Positions 10,261-19,323 of a DNA stretch of 64,000 bases are shown one piece after another. The first letter of the stretch is position 1. Every line of letters begins with the position of its first letter. The DNA comes from an uncultured Colwellia sp. GTDB taxonomy: Bacteria; Pseudomonadota; Gammaproteobacteria; Enterobacterales; Alteromonadaceae. The stretch spans positions 62,001-126,000 of the forward strand of contig CAJXQJ010000009.1 of assembly GCA_913058245.1 (NCBI GenBank), read 5' to 3'. Both the position numbers and the translations under genes were made by a program. A model generated the notes under the pieces. It saw only the letters and a list, made by a program, of their open reading frames with translations, made no database searches and was not told the origin of the DNA.

Positions 10261-13200
10261 CTAGTTCGTTACTTCACGCCAAGAGATAATTCGGTCGTTG
10301 CCGCGATAGAGGCCGAAAGTTGCAACCCCTGATGGGTTATCATCAAAAATATTACCATCACTTCCGTCGTCTACAGTATCCCAGTTAAACTTTAACCAAG
10401 ATGGAACATCACTGTATATGATTCGAATTTGCCCTTGTGAGCCATCACTTGGCTTAGATAACAACAATTGACCTAGACCTGACGAAAAACTTGGGCCAGC
10501 ATCAGAAACACTAACAACCCCAGTGTTTAGTTTAGGTGATAAACCATCATTATCTTTTTCATAATTATCGGAATCACTGCCATCATATGGCGTCACATTA
10601 TCTAAAGTATTAATCACAAACTGATTACCGTCCCAATACTGAACACTCATAGGTAGGGGTAAATCACTTGTTTCTGGACCATAAGTACTTTCAATATTCC
10701 AACGGCCAAAGCGTATTTCAACGCCACTTGGATTTAAAGTAAATAAGCCAGGAGAAATAAGCTCATCAGGCTCTGGATCCACTGCATTTACTAAATCTCC
10801 ATCAATGATTGACTTTACCTGTAAAGCAATGCTTGCCGGATAATTACTTATTAAAGATGCTGAATTACGGGTATAGGCATAATTATCTCTGCTATTAATT
10901 TCATTACTAAACTTAAAGGTAATCACACCATTTTCTTCAGTAATATTATTATTCTCTATGATTAAGTTAGCAGTTAAATCGGTGTCTATAGCTTTATCTA
11001 TACGACCCAGGTCTTTTATTGGCGATATTATTGTAAAACTGCTTTTATCAAGCATCATAAAATCGCCAGTATAATTTCCAGTAATACCTCCAGCTTTATT
11101 TATTGCAGAAAAAGAGTACTCTGGTTGCATATCTGTCGCATAGGATATTGCCCCAACAGTTTCCGTCGCTAATGTTGATTGAAGCTCACCAGTATACGCG
11201 AAATCACTACCATTTTGATTACGAAGAATACCATCAACAAAAGAGTCCTCATCAATCTTAAATTCATAAGGTATAAACCGCCCTACAGTCGTATACCCTT
11301 GTTCACTTTCATTATAATTGATTTCTCCATCAAAATAGCTGGTATCTTGAGCTGCTATTCCAATAATGCCAACTTCGCTATATTTAGCATTAAATGTTAA
11401 ATTCGATTCATTTATTTTCGCCCATGAAATTGTTGAATTATCAGTTGCATTAATTTCATCAGAATTGGTCGTTTTCAGCTTTCCAAAGCTATTTGTTGGT
11501 GCTTGCTGTTGTACAGATAATTCTATAGCTGTACTTGATTGTGGTTGGTAATTTATTACATGCTTATTTTGAAGAGCAACAGCAGAAGCCGAACAATGGC
11601 CAGTTACATTCACCTCAAAATTCTCTCCAGCTTTCTTTGTAACGCTGCCCGTATGGTCAGAAGAGGTTAGTAATGTAGAGACTTTCAGATAAGTCGGCTG
11701 AAAAGCTTTTTGTAACGTCGTTGCTGACACACCAGAGAAGGTTTTTTCACTGACTTCCAAACTTATCTGACCAGCTTCATTATATTGAATCGGCAAAACT
11801 GCCTCACCGTTATTATCAAAAGTAATGCTTCTATTAGTAATCTCACCTGCTGGTTCCATATCGGCTCCCGCTAAGGTAGGCACTGTCGATTTATCGCTCG
11901 CATTCTGCGTGGTCGGGCTAACTCGATCAAAAACAAAATTAATCGACTGACTCCCTGTAAAAGCGGGGGCACAGCTAACCCCACTATCACTTTCTTTTAC
12001 GGCTCTAATAACAAAACTTGTTTCAGCACATGACATTGCATTAAGGCCGGAGTTTATATCCAAGAGAAAGCCCGCGTTATCAAATGTCATATCACAATTA
12101 CTACCAACCCCAGAACACTCAAACACATTGCTGGCATTAACCGTAGCATTAGCAATAGACAAAGCAACAGTTTCAGCGGTGGTATGATTAAAACTAAATG
12201 TAGGATTATTTAGATCAGTACTGCCGGTGAATGTAACTGGCGCTTTAGTCACTCCATTTACTTGAAAATCTAAACTAACTGACTCAGTACTCAAACTTGA
12301 GCAATCACTATTGGTACATGCTTTAATTGTAATTGGCTCTGCAGCACACGTTAAGCCATTGCCATCATGTACTATTTCATAATGATGTATTACAGGTTCG
12401 GCGCAAGGGTGTGTTTTTTTGCGAACTTTTTCAATTTCTGCAGCACTTAACGCGCCTTTAAAAACATGTACTTCATCAATATTTCCGGCAAATCGATTAT
12501 TTGACTCACCATTATCAGTTTCACCGCCAATGGTTGCAGGCCCAGAATCAGTTCCCCAATTACCAGAATAAGTGCCACTTGCGCGCAAATAGTTGCTGCT
12601 AGTATCAGATTGCTCAATCGCATAAATTTGTCGAGTTTTATTTGCTTTATTATGAACCATAGCGACAAAGTGCCAAGTATTCGCTGAGATAGTGTTACGT
12701 GGACTGTCTAGCGACACAGGACGAACACTACGAGAATAAAATCGCAAATGGCCATTACCATTGTTTTGGTCGCTTAAACTAAGCGCATAACCGCCTTGGT
12801 TTCTTTCATCATCAGCGAAAATACGCGAGCCACTATCTAAATTCTTGGGGTTGATCCAAGCAGTAACAGTGAAGCTATCTTGTAAGTTTTCAAAATTGCT
12901 TGGCAATTCAACATAGTCATTATTGCCATCAAAAGTCCCGTACCTACATGTGCCAGGATTCCCCACTAATGCAGGCAAACTACTTGCGGTGAAAGCACCA
13001 TTTTTGGCTCTAGCATTATAATTTCCTGTTTCATCAATAACTTCTGCAACAGTATTATTCCACGAATTTTGTTCCATAGAATATTGCGCTATTATTTCAT
13101 TATCACAAGCAAGTGGTTGCCCATCTAAGCCTAAGCCATTATTTTGATAATCGTATATTTGATCTATTTGCGCTTGGCCTATAACATTGTCATAAATAAC

Positions 13201-15336
13201 CAATTCATCTAACAAACCATTGAATGCCTGCGATGAATCAAATCGTCCACCAACACTGTCTTGCTCTTGCCCTAATATTAAACTCGCTATATCTAAAGTA
13301 CTGGTTGTTTGGTTAACACAACCCTGAGCAACTTTATCAATGAATAAACAACTTTTGTTTTTGCCATGCGTCCAAACTACGTGCTGCCATGTGTCACCTG
13401 CGATAGAGTCAACGGTTAAGGTACCGTTTTGTCTATTTTGTAAAAACGGCGTAAAACGTGTATCCCGAGGGAACCACATAATCAATTCATTGTTACTTCG
13501 ATTAACCGCCCCAGAGAGTATACTTTGGTTGCTCGTTTTCGCAGTTTTAGCCCAAACTGACACTGAAAACTCACGTTTGCCACTTAAGACATCTTTATCA
13601 AGCATGACATAATCACTGGTACCTGTTGCAGATAAATCAATCGCTCGACACACCTTGCCATCAATTGGTTGAGACGCTTTTGCGCGACTATGAAATGTGC
13701 CGACGCTATCAATTACTTCACCATCAACATCAGCATATTCTATTTCATCAAATTTGAAATTAGCTATTGGCGCAACAAATGCTGGTGGTGGAATAGCAGG
13801 ACAAGCAATAGTTTCACCATTAAGGCCCAACCCTTGGTTTTGGTAGTCATAAATTTGCTCAATTTGTCCTGGCTGAATAATTTCATCAAAAACCACTAAC
13901 TCATCAATTAAGCCATCGAATGCTTGTGAAGAAGAAAAACCTCCCCCAACATTATCTTGTTCTTGACCTAAAATCAGACTTTGAATATCAAGCGTGCTGG
14001 TGGTTTGATTTACGCAACCTTGCGATACTTTGTCAATAAATAGACAACTTTGATTATTGCCATGAGTCCAAACAATATGTCGCCATGTATCACCAGCGAT
14101 AGAAGACGTCGTTAAACTGCCACTTGAGCCATTTTGCAAATAAGGCGTAAATTGTCGGTGCTGTGGAAACCACATAATCAATTCATTAAAACTGCCTGAA
14201 GTCGCACCAGAGAGAAAACTTTGATTACTTGTTTTTGCCGTTTTAGCCCATAAAGAAACACTAAATTCTCGTTTATTATCTAATAGCCCTTCGTTGAGAA
14301 CTACGTAATCACTTGTACCTGTAGTGGTTAAATCAAGCGCACGACAAACTTTACCATCAACGGGTTGTGCTAATTTCGCACGACTGTGAAATGTCCCAAT
14401 ACTATCAATTACTTCACCCGAAACATCACCATATTCCGTTTCATCAAATTTAAAGTTTGCTATAGGCGTCGCTTGGTTTATTGCTGAGTCACAAACTTCG
14501 CCAAAATCGGCATTAAAAACGTTATTGTCGTAGGTTAGAATTGCGTTAGAATTAAGATTAACTCGCCGGCCTGAGGCTACACCAAATAAGTAACTCGGTG
14601 AATTAAAGTCAATATCATTTGCGTATAAGGCACCCGAATATGTACTTTGGCTATTCAGCGTGACATTACCATTCACATGCATGACGAGGTTGCTGGCATC
14701 GCCACTTTGATTGACACCTGGTGAATTAATTTTGCTTGATGACAAAAAACTCACACCTGAATCAACATAAACAATTGCGGTGCCAGAACCAACAACATTA
14801 ACCCTTGTGTTAGAGCCTACGGAGAATTGTCTGAAATAATACGTTTTACCCGCCAATAGGTTTAATACATTGTCAGATCCCAATGCCAAACGTTCAAAAT
14901 AATAAACATTATGGCCAGTGCTGAAATTTAATGTTGCTTGAGAGCTGGCATTAACTTGATCGTAATTATTAACTGAAGTGGTGCCAAATGTGATTGTTTG
15001 ATTAAAACCTGGATTTACATCAATTGTGCCACCACCGCGCACAAAGCTAATGCTTGTCGTTTCAGCAGAAGTATTAGACGCCGTACAATTTGCACCACCG
15101 CAAGTATTAATATTAGAACCAGAGTTATGGCTTACGCGACGAGTCGACAACTCAGTATCAGGATTATTAATAAGTCTGGCATTGAAACCAAAATTAATTT
15201 GGCTATTGCCAACACCATTACCATGCGTGGCAATTACATCAGGAAATATCGCTGAACATTGTGCAGAAAAAGAATAATTTGAAAGTAATAAGAGTGCGAT
15301 TCCAGCGCAAGCGACAATAAATTTAGATAAATTCAT
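10261..15336 (-). CDS. mshQ: MSHA biogenesis protein MshQ, large LamG-containing surface protein
   Basis: This is a protein of about 1691 residues with a signal peptide (residues 1-25, cut near SFSA-QC). The ATG at 15336 is preferred over a GTG at 15351. The regions in order are: a beta-rich N-terminal domain (about 26-285); two near-identical LamG/concanavalin-like modules (292-513 and 523-744); a third, divergent LamG module (about 750-970); and a long C-terminal MshQ/DUF6701-type region beginning near the HPCAEP segment and running to the end. In the MSHA pilus, MshQ is expected to act at the pilus tip or surface, and LamG modules usually bind carbohydrate or protein. An adhesin role is therefore inferred. 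It is the last msh gene and is set apart from mshP by a PEP-CTERM gene and a terminator. Confidence 0.88.
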   Translation of the reverse strand: MNLSKFIVACAGIALLLLSNYSFSAQCSAIFPDVIATHGNGVGNSQINFGFNARLINNPDTELSTRRVSHNSGSNINTCGGANCTASNTSAETTSISFVRGGGTIDVNPGFNQTITFGTTSVNNYDQVNASSQATLNFSTGHNVYYFERLALGSDNVLNLLAGKTYYFRQFSVGSNTRVNVVGSGTAIVYVDSGVSFLSSSKINSPGVNQSGDASNLVMHVNGNVTLNSQSTYSGALYANDIDFNSPSYLFGVASGRRVNLNSNAILTYDNNVFNADFGEVCDSAINQATPIANFKFDETEYGDVSGEVIDSIGTFHSRAKLAQPVDGKVCRALDLTTTGTSDYVVLNEGLLDNKREFSVSLWAKTAKTSNQSFLSGATSGSFNELIMWFPQHRQFTPYLQNGSSGSLTTSSIAGDTWRHIVWTHGNNQSCLFIDKVSQGCVNQTTSTLDIQSLILGQEQDNVGGGFSSSQAFDGLIDELVVFDEIIQPGQIEQIYDYQNQGLGLNGETIACPAIPPPAFVAPIANFKFDEIEYADVDGEVIDSVGTFHSRAKASQPIDGKVCRAIDLSATGTSDYVMLDKDVLSGKREFSVSVWAKTAKTSNQSILSGAVNRSNNELIMWFPRDTRFTPFLQNRQNGTLTVDSIAGDTWQHVVWTHGKNKSCLFIDKVAQGCVNQTTSTLDIASLILGQEQDSVGGRFDSSQAFNGLLDELVIYDNVIGQAQIDQIYDYQNNGLGLDGQPLACDNEIIAQYSMEQNSWNNTVAEVIDETGNYNARAKNGAFTASSLPALVGNPGTCRYGTFDGNNDYVELPSNFENLQDSFTVTAWINPKNLDSGSRIFADDERNQGGYALSLSDQNNGNGHLRFYSRSVRPVSLDSPRNTISANTWHFVAMVHNKANKTRQIYAIEQSDTSSNYLRASGTYSGNWGTDSGPATIGGETDNGESNNRFAGNIDEVHVFKGALSAAEIEKVRKKTHPCAEPVIHHYEIVHDGNGLTCAAEPITIKACTNSDCSSLSTESVSLDFQVNGVTKAPVTFTGSTDLNNPTFSFNHTTAETVALSIANATVNASNVFECSGVGSNCDMTFDNAGFLLDINSGLNAMSCAETSFVIRAVKESDSGVSCAPAFTGSQSINFVFDRVSPTTQNASDKSTVPTLAGADMEPAGEITNRSITFDNNGEAVLPIQYNEAGQISLEVSEKTFSGVSATTLQKAFQPTYLKVSTLLTSSDHTGSVTKKAGENFEVNVTGHCSASAVALQNKHVINYQPQSSTAIELSVQQQAPTNSFGKLKTTNSDEINATDNSTISWAKINESNLTFNAKYSEVGIIGIAAQDTSYFDGEINYNESEQGYTTVGRFIPYEFKIDEDSFVDGILRNQNGSDFAYTGELQSTLATETVGAISYATDMQPEYSFSAINKAGGITGNYTGDFMMLDKSSFTIISPIKDLGRIDKAIDTDLTANLIIENNNITEENGVITFKFSNEINSRDNYAYTRNSASLISNYPASIALQVKSIIDGDLVNAVDPEPDELISPGLFTLNPSGVEIRFGRWNIESTYGPETSDLPLPMSVQYWDGNQFVINTLDNVTPYDGSDSDNYEKDNDGLSPKLNTGVVSVSDAGPSFSSGLGQLLLSKPSDGSQGQIRIIYSDVPSWLKFNWDTVDDGSDGNIFDDNPSGVATFGLYRGNDRIISWREVTN
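13105..14463 (-). repeat. Tandem duplication encoding two LamG modules in mshQ
   Basis: Two in-frame copies with a period of 231 codons (693 bases) occupy 13798-14463 and 13105-13770. They share long identical stretches such as GEVIDS(I/V)GTFHSRAK, REFSVS(L/V)WAKTAKTSNQS, NELIMWFP, CVNQTTSTLDI and DELV(V/I). The DNA has diverged at many third positions, so the duplication is not very recent. A third LamG module that follows is much less similar. Confidence 0.9.
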
Positions 15337-15501
15337 AACTACAATCTTCACCCCAAAAATTAGACACTTAAAACAATAGCAATAATCTAACTAATCATAT
15401 CATACTTGAAAAGTCATTGAATGTTATAGCTTATTCTAGCGCGAAAGAGGGGAACATGTAGAAATTGAATTAGCTTGTGCCAATATCAATATTCGAAAAG
15501 C

Positions 15502-15528
15502 AAAAACCCCGCTCAAAGCGGGGTTTTT
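15502..15528. terminator. Strong terminator after the PEP-CTERM gene, upstream of mshQ
   Basis: There is a perfect 11-base stem (15502-15512 with 15518-15528) and a 5-base loop. The GC-rich core CCCCGC/GCGGGG is flanked by A and T tracts, so it can work in either direction. It lies 20 bases past the stop codon of the PEP-CTERM gene and about 165 bases ahead of mshQ. It implies that mshQ either has its own promoter or depends on read-through. Confidence 0.85.
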
Positions 15529-15547
15529 AAGAAAATCAATTTGCTTG

Positions 15548-16111
15548 CTATTTAGTCATCTTTTTACGAATGCCTAAACCTAATAAAGCGGCGCCGAAAA
15601 TGAATAATGTTGTTGGCTCAGGAACATCAGTAGGAGCAGAAGCACGAACATAGAAGGTTTCATTATTCTCAAATAAGCCAGTGTCATCTTTTACACCACT
15701 TCGAAGAGCAAATTCCAAAACATTAAAATCGACATGGCCAACTTGGAAAACAGTATCAACCTCTTCAAAAAATGAATTCCAATACGCAAAAGACTGAATT
15801 GCTACATCACCATCCAAAAAATCTGAAAGAGTCAATTCTTGAAAAATAACATCCAGCTCACTTCCCGCAGAAAAACTCATCCAACCAGAGTGAACACTTG
15901 CATCTTCAAAGGTATTACTTACCAATTCACCAGTAAAAAAATCACTTTTTTCATAATTTGTTATGTTAACTGAAGACGCCCAAGTCCAATCATATCCTTT
16001 GTAAGTAATATACGTGTCTTCCGCTAAATCAGTAGTAATATACCCAGCAAAAACACTACTTGTTAGGAAGAAGCATAATACAGAAATAAATTTTAGGGTT
16101 GAATTGATCAT
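15548..16111 (-). CDS. PEP-CTERM sorting domain protein
   Basis: This is a secreted protein of about 187 residues. It has an N-terminal signal peptide (start MINSTLKF, cleavage near VFAG) and a C-terminal PEP-CTERM tail: the VPEPTT motif, a hydrophobic segment (LFIFGAALLGLGI) and a basic end (RKKMTK). Such tails are recognised by exosortase, which processes the protein for export to the surface or exopolysaccharide. The middle domain is not recognised. Two adjacent ATGs are possible; the one at 16111 has GAGG 6 bases upstream. The gene stands between mshP and mshQ, where no gene is expected in a standard MSHA cluster. It has its own strong terminator and a 149-base upstream gap. No exosortase gene is in this window. 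Confidence 0.85.
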   Translation of the reverse strand: MINSTLKFISVLCFFLTSSVFAGYITTDLAEDTYITYKGYDWTWASSVNITNYEKSDFFTGELVSNTFEDASVHSGWMSFSAGSELDVIFQELTLSDFLDGDVAIQSFAYWNSFFEEVDTVFQVGHVDFNVLEFALRSGVKDDTGLFENNETFYVRASAPTDVPEPTTLFIFGAALLGLGIRKKMTK

Positions 16112-16221
16112 CATAAACCTCAATTAATGAAAAACAGCACATCTATCACAACACAAGCAAGTTATAAGCCAATCAAAATAAAACATTTAAAAACAGCAAG
16201 TTAAATATATTGACATGTTAC

Positions 16222-16238
16222 TACAGTGCATCACTGTA
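16222..16238. other. Short perfect dyad between mshP and the PEP-CTERM gene
   Basis: The 17-base sequence TACAGTGCATCACTGTA is a perfect 7-base inverted repeat around CAT. It lies 23 bases after the mshP stop codon and about 110 bases ahead of the PEP-CTERM start. It is not followed by a T tract on the minus strand, so it is not a convincing terminator. It could be a protein-binding site controlling the PEP-CTERM gene, but no regulator can be named. Confidence 0.3.
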
Positions 16239-16260
16239 AAAAATACTTACAGCATTACTA

Positions 16261-16725
16261 TTACTGAATACTTCGAGCTTCTACTTCTATAACTCTAGAG
16301 GTTGACTCTCCATCAAGATCACATTGCCCTGTACTTGTAACTGTATAATAAATAACACCTTGGTGTGAGAAATCACTACATTTTATCGGGCTAACAATTC
16401 TGCACCCCTCAAAACCTTTTGCCAGTTCAATTGGCGGCGGTATTTGACTAACATCACTACACGCTCTAGCTGGTGAACCAATTGGAAATAACTTGCCTAA
16501 TTGCCATTGCACACCAGTTTGTGCTGCAGCATAGGCTCTGGTACCAAGCACTTCGTAAACAACGTTCTCTTGGCTCGATTCCATCATTTTTACTAAAGCC
16601 GCGCCAAGTAACGACATTACAATAATAACAAATATTGCAATAACTAACGCACTCCCTCGACTATAGAAATTGCCTTGCATATTGCAAGGCAATTTAGCTA
16701 TTTTATATTGCTTATTATGGAACAT
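16261..16725 (-). CDS. mshP: MSHA biogenesis protein MshP
   Basis: This 154-residue pilus biogenesis protein has one hydrophobic N-terminal segment (about residues 27-47, SALVIAIFVIIVMSLLGAAL), preceded by the motif SRGSALV in place of a classical GFTLIE prepilin cleavage site. It resembles PilX/MshP-type minor pilin-like proteins that prime pilus assembly. Cysteines in the C-terminal half probably form disulphides. The start ATG overlaps mshO by 11 bases and is preceded by CAGG. It is the last gene before the unexpected PEP-CTERM insertion. Confidence 0.85.
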   Translation of the reverse strand: MFHNKQYKIAKLPCNMQGNFYSRGSALVIAIFVIIVMSLLGAALVKMMESSQENVVYEVLGTRAYAAAQTGVQWQLGKLFPIGSPARACSDVSQIPPPIELAKGFEGCRIVSPIKCSDFSHQGVIYYTVTSTGQCDLDGESTSRVIEVEARSIQ

Positions 16726-17530
16726 TTGGTACCTGAATTTCGTTACTAAAAACTATCTCTTCTAAGTTGAGACTAAATATTAGTCTCACTAGTGCTATAC
16801 CATTACGTCGCAGAGTTACAGGTTCGACCTTAAATGGCTGTTCCTCATCTATATCAATATCGTTCGCTAAATACTCGGCCATTAGACTACGATTTTCACC
16901 ATCAAATATCGGTGTATTTTCATTAGAGTAGCTATAATTATTATACCTATATAACGAGCGGCCAACTAAGCAATAAGCAATAGGCTTATCAATCAAATAT
17001 AACCTACTTGTTGGAGATTCAGCTTCAAACAAAGTACTTGTAGAGAGGGTTATAATCGATGGCAAAGTTGGATCGGCATTAAGTGATATATTATTAAATT
17101 CGGCTATAACGCCAGCCTTTCTATTATAGATATCAGCACTATTAAGAGCATAAACTGATATAAAGTTAACTGATGTTGGAGGTAAAGCTTCTAGCATCAT
17201 AACATCGAGACTATTACTAGCAACATCAGGTGCAACAGGAATATCAAGATAAACAACACTGTTTACAATAGGTACATATTCCAAGCATTGCATAGTATCG
17301 TCTTTAGTAACTCGAATGCTATTAGGTAAAGCATTCCTTACCTCTCGATTGAGCCGTTCAATAACAAAGCGTGCTGTTGAAATTAATTCATCACGATCCA
17401 CAGCATCGGTGTATCCTTGAGTACCAAAACGGATAAATGACGTAACACTGGTTGCCAAAATTCCTAAAATAACAATAACGGTCACCATTTCAATTAAGGT
17501 GAAACCTTTATATTTATATGGCGCTTGCAT
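16715..17530 (-). CDS. mshO: MSHA biogenesis protein MshO, minor prepilin
   Basis: This 271-residue prepilin has a leader ending in Gly and the cleavage motif KGFTLIEMVTVIVILGILAT at residues 8-27, so the prepilin peptidase PilD should process it. MshO is one of the large minor pilins of the MSHA pilus and is probably part of the tip or initiation complex with MshC, MshD, MshP and MshQ. It overlaps the mshD stop codon by one base (TAATG coupling) and mshP by 11 bases. Confidence 0.9.
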   Translation of the reverse strand: MQAPYKYKGFTLIEMVTVIVILGILATSVTSFIRFGTQGYTDAVDRDELISTARFVIERLNREVRNALPNSIRVTKDDTMQCLEYVPIVNSVVYLDIPVAPDVASNSLDVMMLEALPPTSVNFISVYALNSADIYNRKAGVIAEFNNISLNADPTLPSIITLSTSTLFEAESPTSRLYLIDKPIAYCLVGRSLYRYNNYSYSNENTPIFDGENRSLMAEYLANDIDIDEEQPFKVEPVTLRRNGIALVRLIFSLNLEEIVFSNEIQVPNVP

Positions 17531-18144
17531 TAGAAGTTAACCTTATAAACGGAAAATATATATTCAATATCTAGAGGAGTTTTTATCGTTACTGTAATAA
17601 GTTTTGCCGTAGAAAAGTCACTATCAGGATTTCCATCATAATTACCATCATGAATCACCTCAATCATGACTTCATAGTTAATATAAGTGTCATCAATTCT
17701 TTCACCAATTGCATTTACTGCTTGAATGAAGTTATCTTGAGTATCGTAATCATCAACGTCATCAAAAGAGCTTCTAGTTTCCTTTGTACTTACGGTTAAG
17801 TTATCAGGTCCTATCGCTGTTGAGCAAGTCTCCCCATTTTCAGGTTTAACTAAGCCATCACCATTTCGATCTTCACCACAGCGATAAACTCCTCCCGACA
17901 TATCTGAATTTTCATCAAAAGCTCTACCAAATATTTCATTGAGCATCGACTGACCAAGTTCGGCAGCACGAATTTGATGAACTTGCTCAGCACTTTGATT
18001 CGCTAAAGGATAAATCAAGGAAGTGAATATAGTGAACGCTATCGACAACACAACTATACCGACTATGGTTTCAACTAGAGTAAAGCCACGTGATATATTA
18101 AAGGCAGTAAAATGGTGAAGCCTAAGGCGTACTTTATTGAGCAT
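17530..18144 (-). CDS. mshD: MSHA biogenesis protein MshD, minor prepilin
   Basis: This 204-residue prepilin has the motif RGFTLVETIVGIVVLSIAFT near residues 20-39. The ATG at 18144 is chosen because GAAGGG stands 7 bases upstream; the longer frame from a TTG at 18171 has no good ribosome-binding site. MshD is a minor pilin of the MSHA system. Its start lies inside the last codons of mshC (11-base overlap) and its end overlaps mshO by one base, so mshC, D, O and P are tightly coupled. Confidence 0.9.
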   Translation of the reverse strand: MLNKVRLRLHHFTAFNISRGFTLVETIVGIVVLSIAFTIFTSLIYPLANQSAEQVHQIRAAELGQSMLNEIFGRAFDENSDMSGGVYRCGEDRNGDGLVKPENGETCSTAIGPDNLTVSTKETRSSFDDVDDYDTQDNFIQAVNAIGERIDDTYINYEVMIEVIHDGNYDGNPDSDFSTAKLITVTIKTPLDIEYIFSVYKVNF

Positions 18145-18628
18145 GAATATACCCTTCCGACTCAACCACAATAACCAACGATTGCTCGCCTGTGATAGTA
18201 ATTTCTATTTTGCTATTAACATCGTTGATAAAAGGTTTCCCGTAACTATTAAAATCAAATATTAGGCCTCCTGGGCTAAATGAGACATTATCATTAATAT
18301 CAACCGCGACTACCGTCGCTCGTTGTAATTTTTGATCTACAAATGTTGCATCAGGGCTACAATCTACTTTCCCTAACTGTTTACTAGTAACTTTAACACG
18401 GTGGCAAGATTCATTAACTTGTTGCATTGCACGCGTTTGAATTAAACGTAACTTGGCAATAACGTCGCTACGATAAGTAAATTCGGAATAACCAGATGAA
18501 GTGAAAAATTTAGGGGCAACAGTAACTGACAGAATCCCCAAAATAATGATAACAATAATTAATTCTATAAGGGTGAACCCTCGATTAACTGTCAGCAATG
18601 AAACACGTCGCAGCTTTATTATATTCAC
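18134..18628 (-). CDS. mshC: MSHA pilin protein MshC, minor prepilin
   Basis: This 164-residue minor prepilin has a basic leader and the motif RGFTLIELIIVIIILGILSV (residues 16-35). The start is a GTG at 18628 with GGTGA a few bases upstream; no better ATG exists before the prepilin motif. Two cysteines (in NESCHRVK and KVDCSPD) probably form a disulphide in the globular head. It follows the second MshA-like gene by 28 bases and overlaps mshD. Confidence 0.88.
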   Translation of the reverse strand: MNIIKLRRVSLLTVNRGFTLIELIIVIIILGILSVTVAPKFFTSSGYSEFTYRSDVIAKLRLIQTRAMQQVNESCHRVKVTSKQLGKVDCSPDATFVDQKLQRATVVAVDINDNVSFSPGGLIFDFNSYGKPFINDVNSKIEITITGEQSLVIVVESEGYIHAQ

Positions 18629-18656
18629 GTTATCACCAAATTAATTTTGAAATATT

Positions 18657-19127
18657 TTACTCACAATCATTTAATTCATATCTAGGAGGGGTATTAGGAT
18701 TTGTCGGCTCTAAATAATAAACCATACAAGGGCTACCAGCATTAGTAGGTTCAGGTGAATCGTTGCGATAAATAACTAAAACATTTAAAGAGCTGGTGCC
18801 AAAAGTTTTATACTTGAAATTTTCATCCACATCAATTAATCGCTTCCATTCAGGCTCATTAGCACGAGGGTAACCATATCTTATTCTTAGTTCGTTACCA
18901 TCAGAAATTGTAACAGTAGAGTTAATTTCTTTATGATTACCTTTTACTAAAGATTTACTATAAATAAGTCCTGCAGCCCCTTGCATACTTGCTTTTACAG
19001 CGTGTAATGTCGACGTTCTTGCTTCTGCTGATAAATTGATAAACTTAGGTGCAGCGACCGCAGCCAAAATACCCAAAATAACAATAACAACCACAAGCTC
19101 AATTAAAGTAAATCCTTTCGCTTTCAT
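18657..19127 (-). CDS. Second MshA-like type IV pilin
   Basis: This 156-residue prepilin has a 4-residue leader (MKAK) before GFTLIELVVVIVILGILAAV. It closely follows MshA in the N-terminal helix and in the segment KFINLSAEARTSTLHAVKAS, then diverges. A C-terminal disulphide loop is likely between the Cys in SPCMVYY and the Cys in LNDCE. It is shorter than the neighbouring mshA product (176 residues), so it is a paralogue, not a recent copy. It lies 196 bases downstream of mshA behind a terminator hairpin, so it is probably made at a lower level. It could be a minor or alternative pilin. Confidence 0.85.
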   Translation of the reverse strand: MKAKGFTLIELVVVIVILGILAAVAAPKFINLSAEARTSTLHAVKASMQGAAGLIYSKSLVKGNHKEINSTVTISDGNELRIRYGYPRANEPEWKRLIDVDENFKYKTFGTSSLNVLVIYRNDSPEPTNAGSPCMVYYLEPTNPNTPPRYELNDCE

Positions 19128-19277
19128 TCTATTTAGCCTTTAATATAAATCTGCAAATAACAAAAAATTGAATAGTACTAGCAACTTATTTGAATTATCA
19201 ATTCAATAGTCATCATAATATAGAGAATTTAACAATTTATCGACCGTTATAAACCTAAATGTGTTTTGTACAAACAA

Positions 19278-19302
19278 AAAAGGAGAGCATCGCTCTCCTT
19301 TT
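19278..19302 (-). terminator. Terminator directly after mshA
   Basis: There is a perfect 11-base stem (19278-19288 with 19292-19302), AAAAGGAGAGC paired with GCTCTCCTTTT around a 3-base loop. It lies 21 bases past the mshA stop codon, and its A and T flanks let it act on the minus strand. It should end most mshA transcripts, giving abundant short mRNA for the major pilin and less for the pilin-like genes downstream. Confidence 0.75.
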
Positions 19303-19323
19303 CAATATATTACTAAATACTAT

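Noticed and set aside
12447..12668. A 73-residue minus-strand ORF inside mshQ
   Set aside because: It is out of frame with mshQ, shows no recognisable family features, and mshQ itself is intact here.
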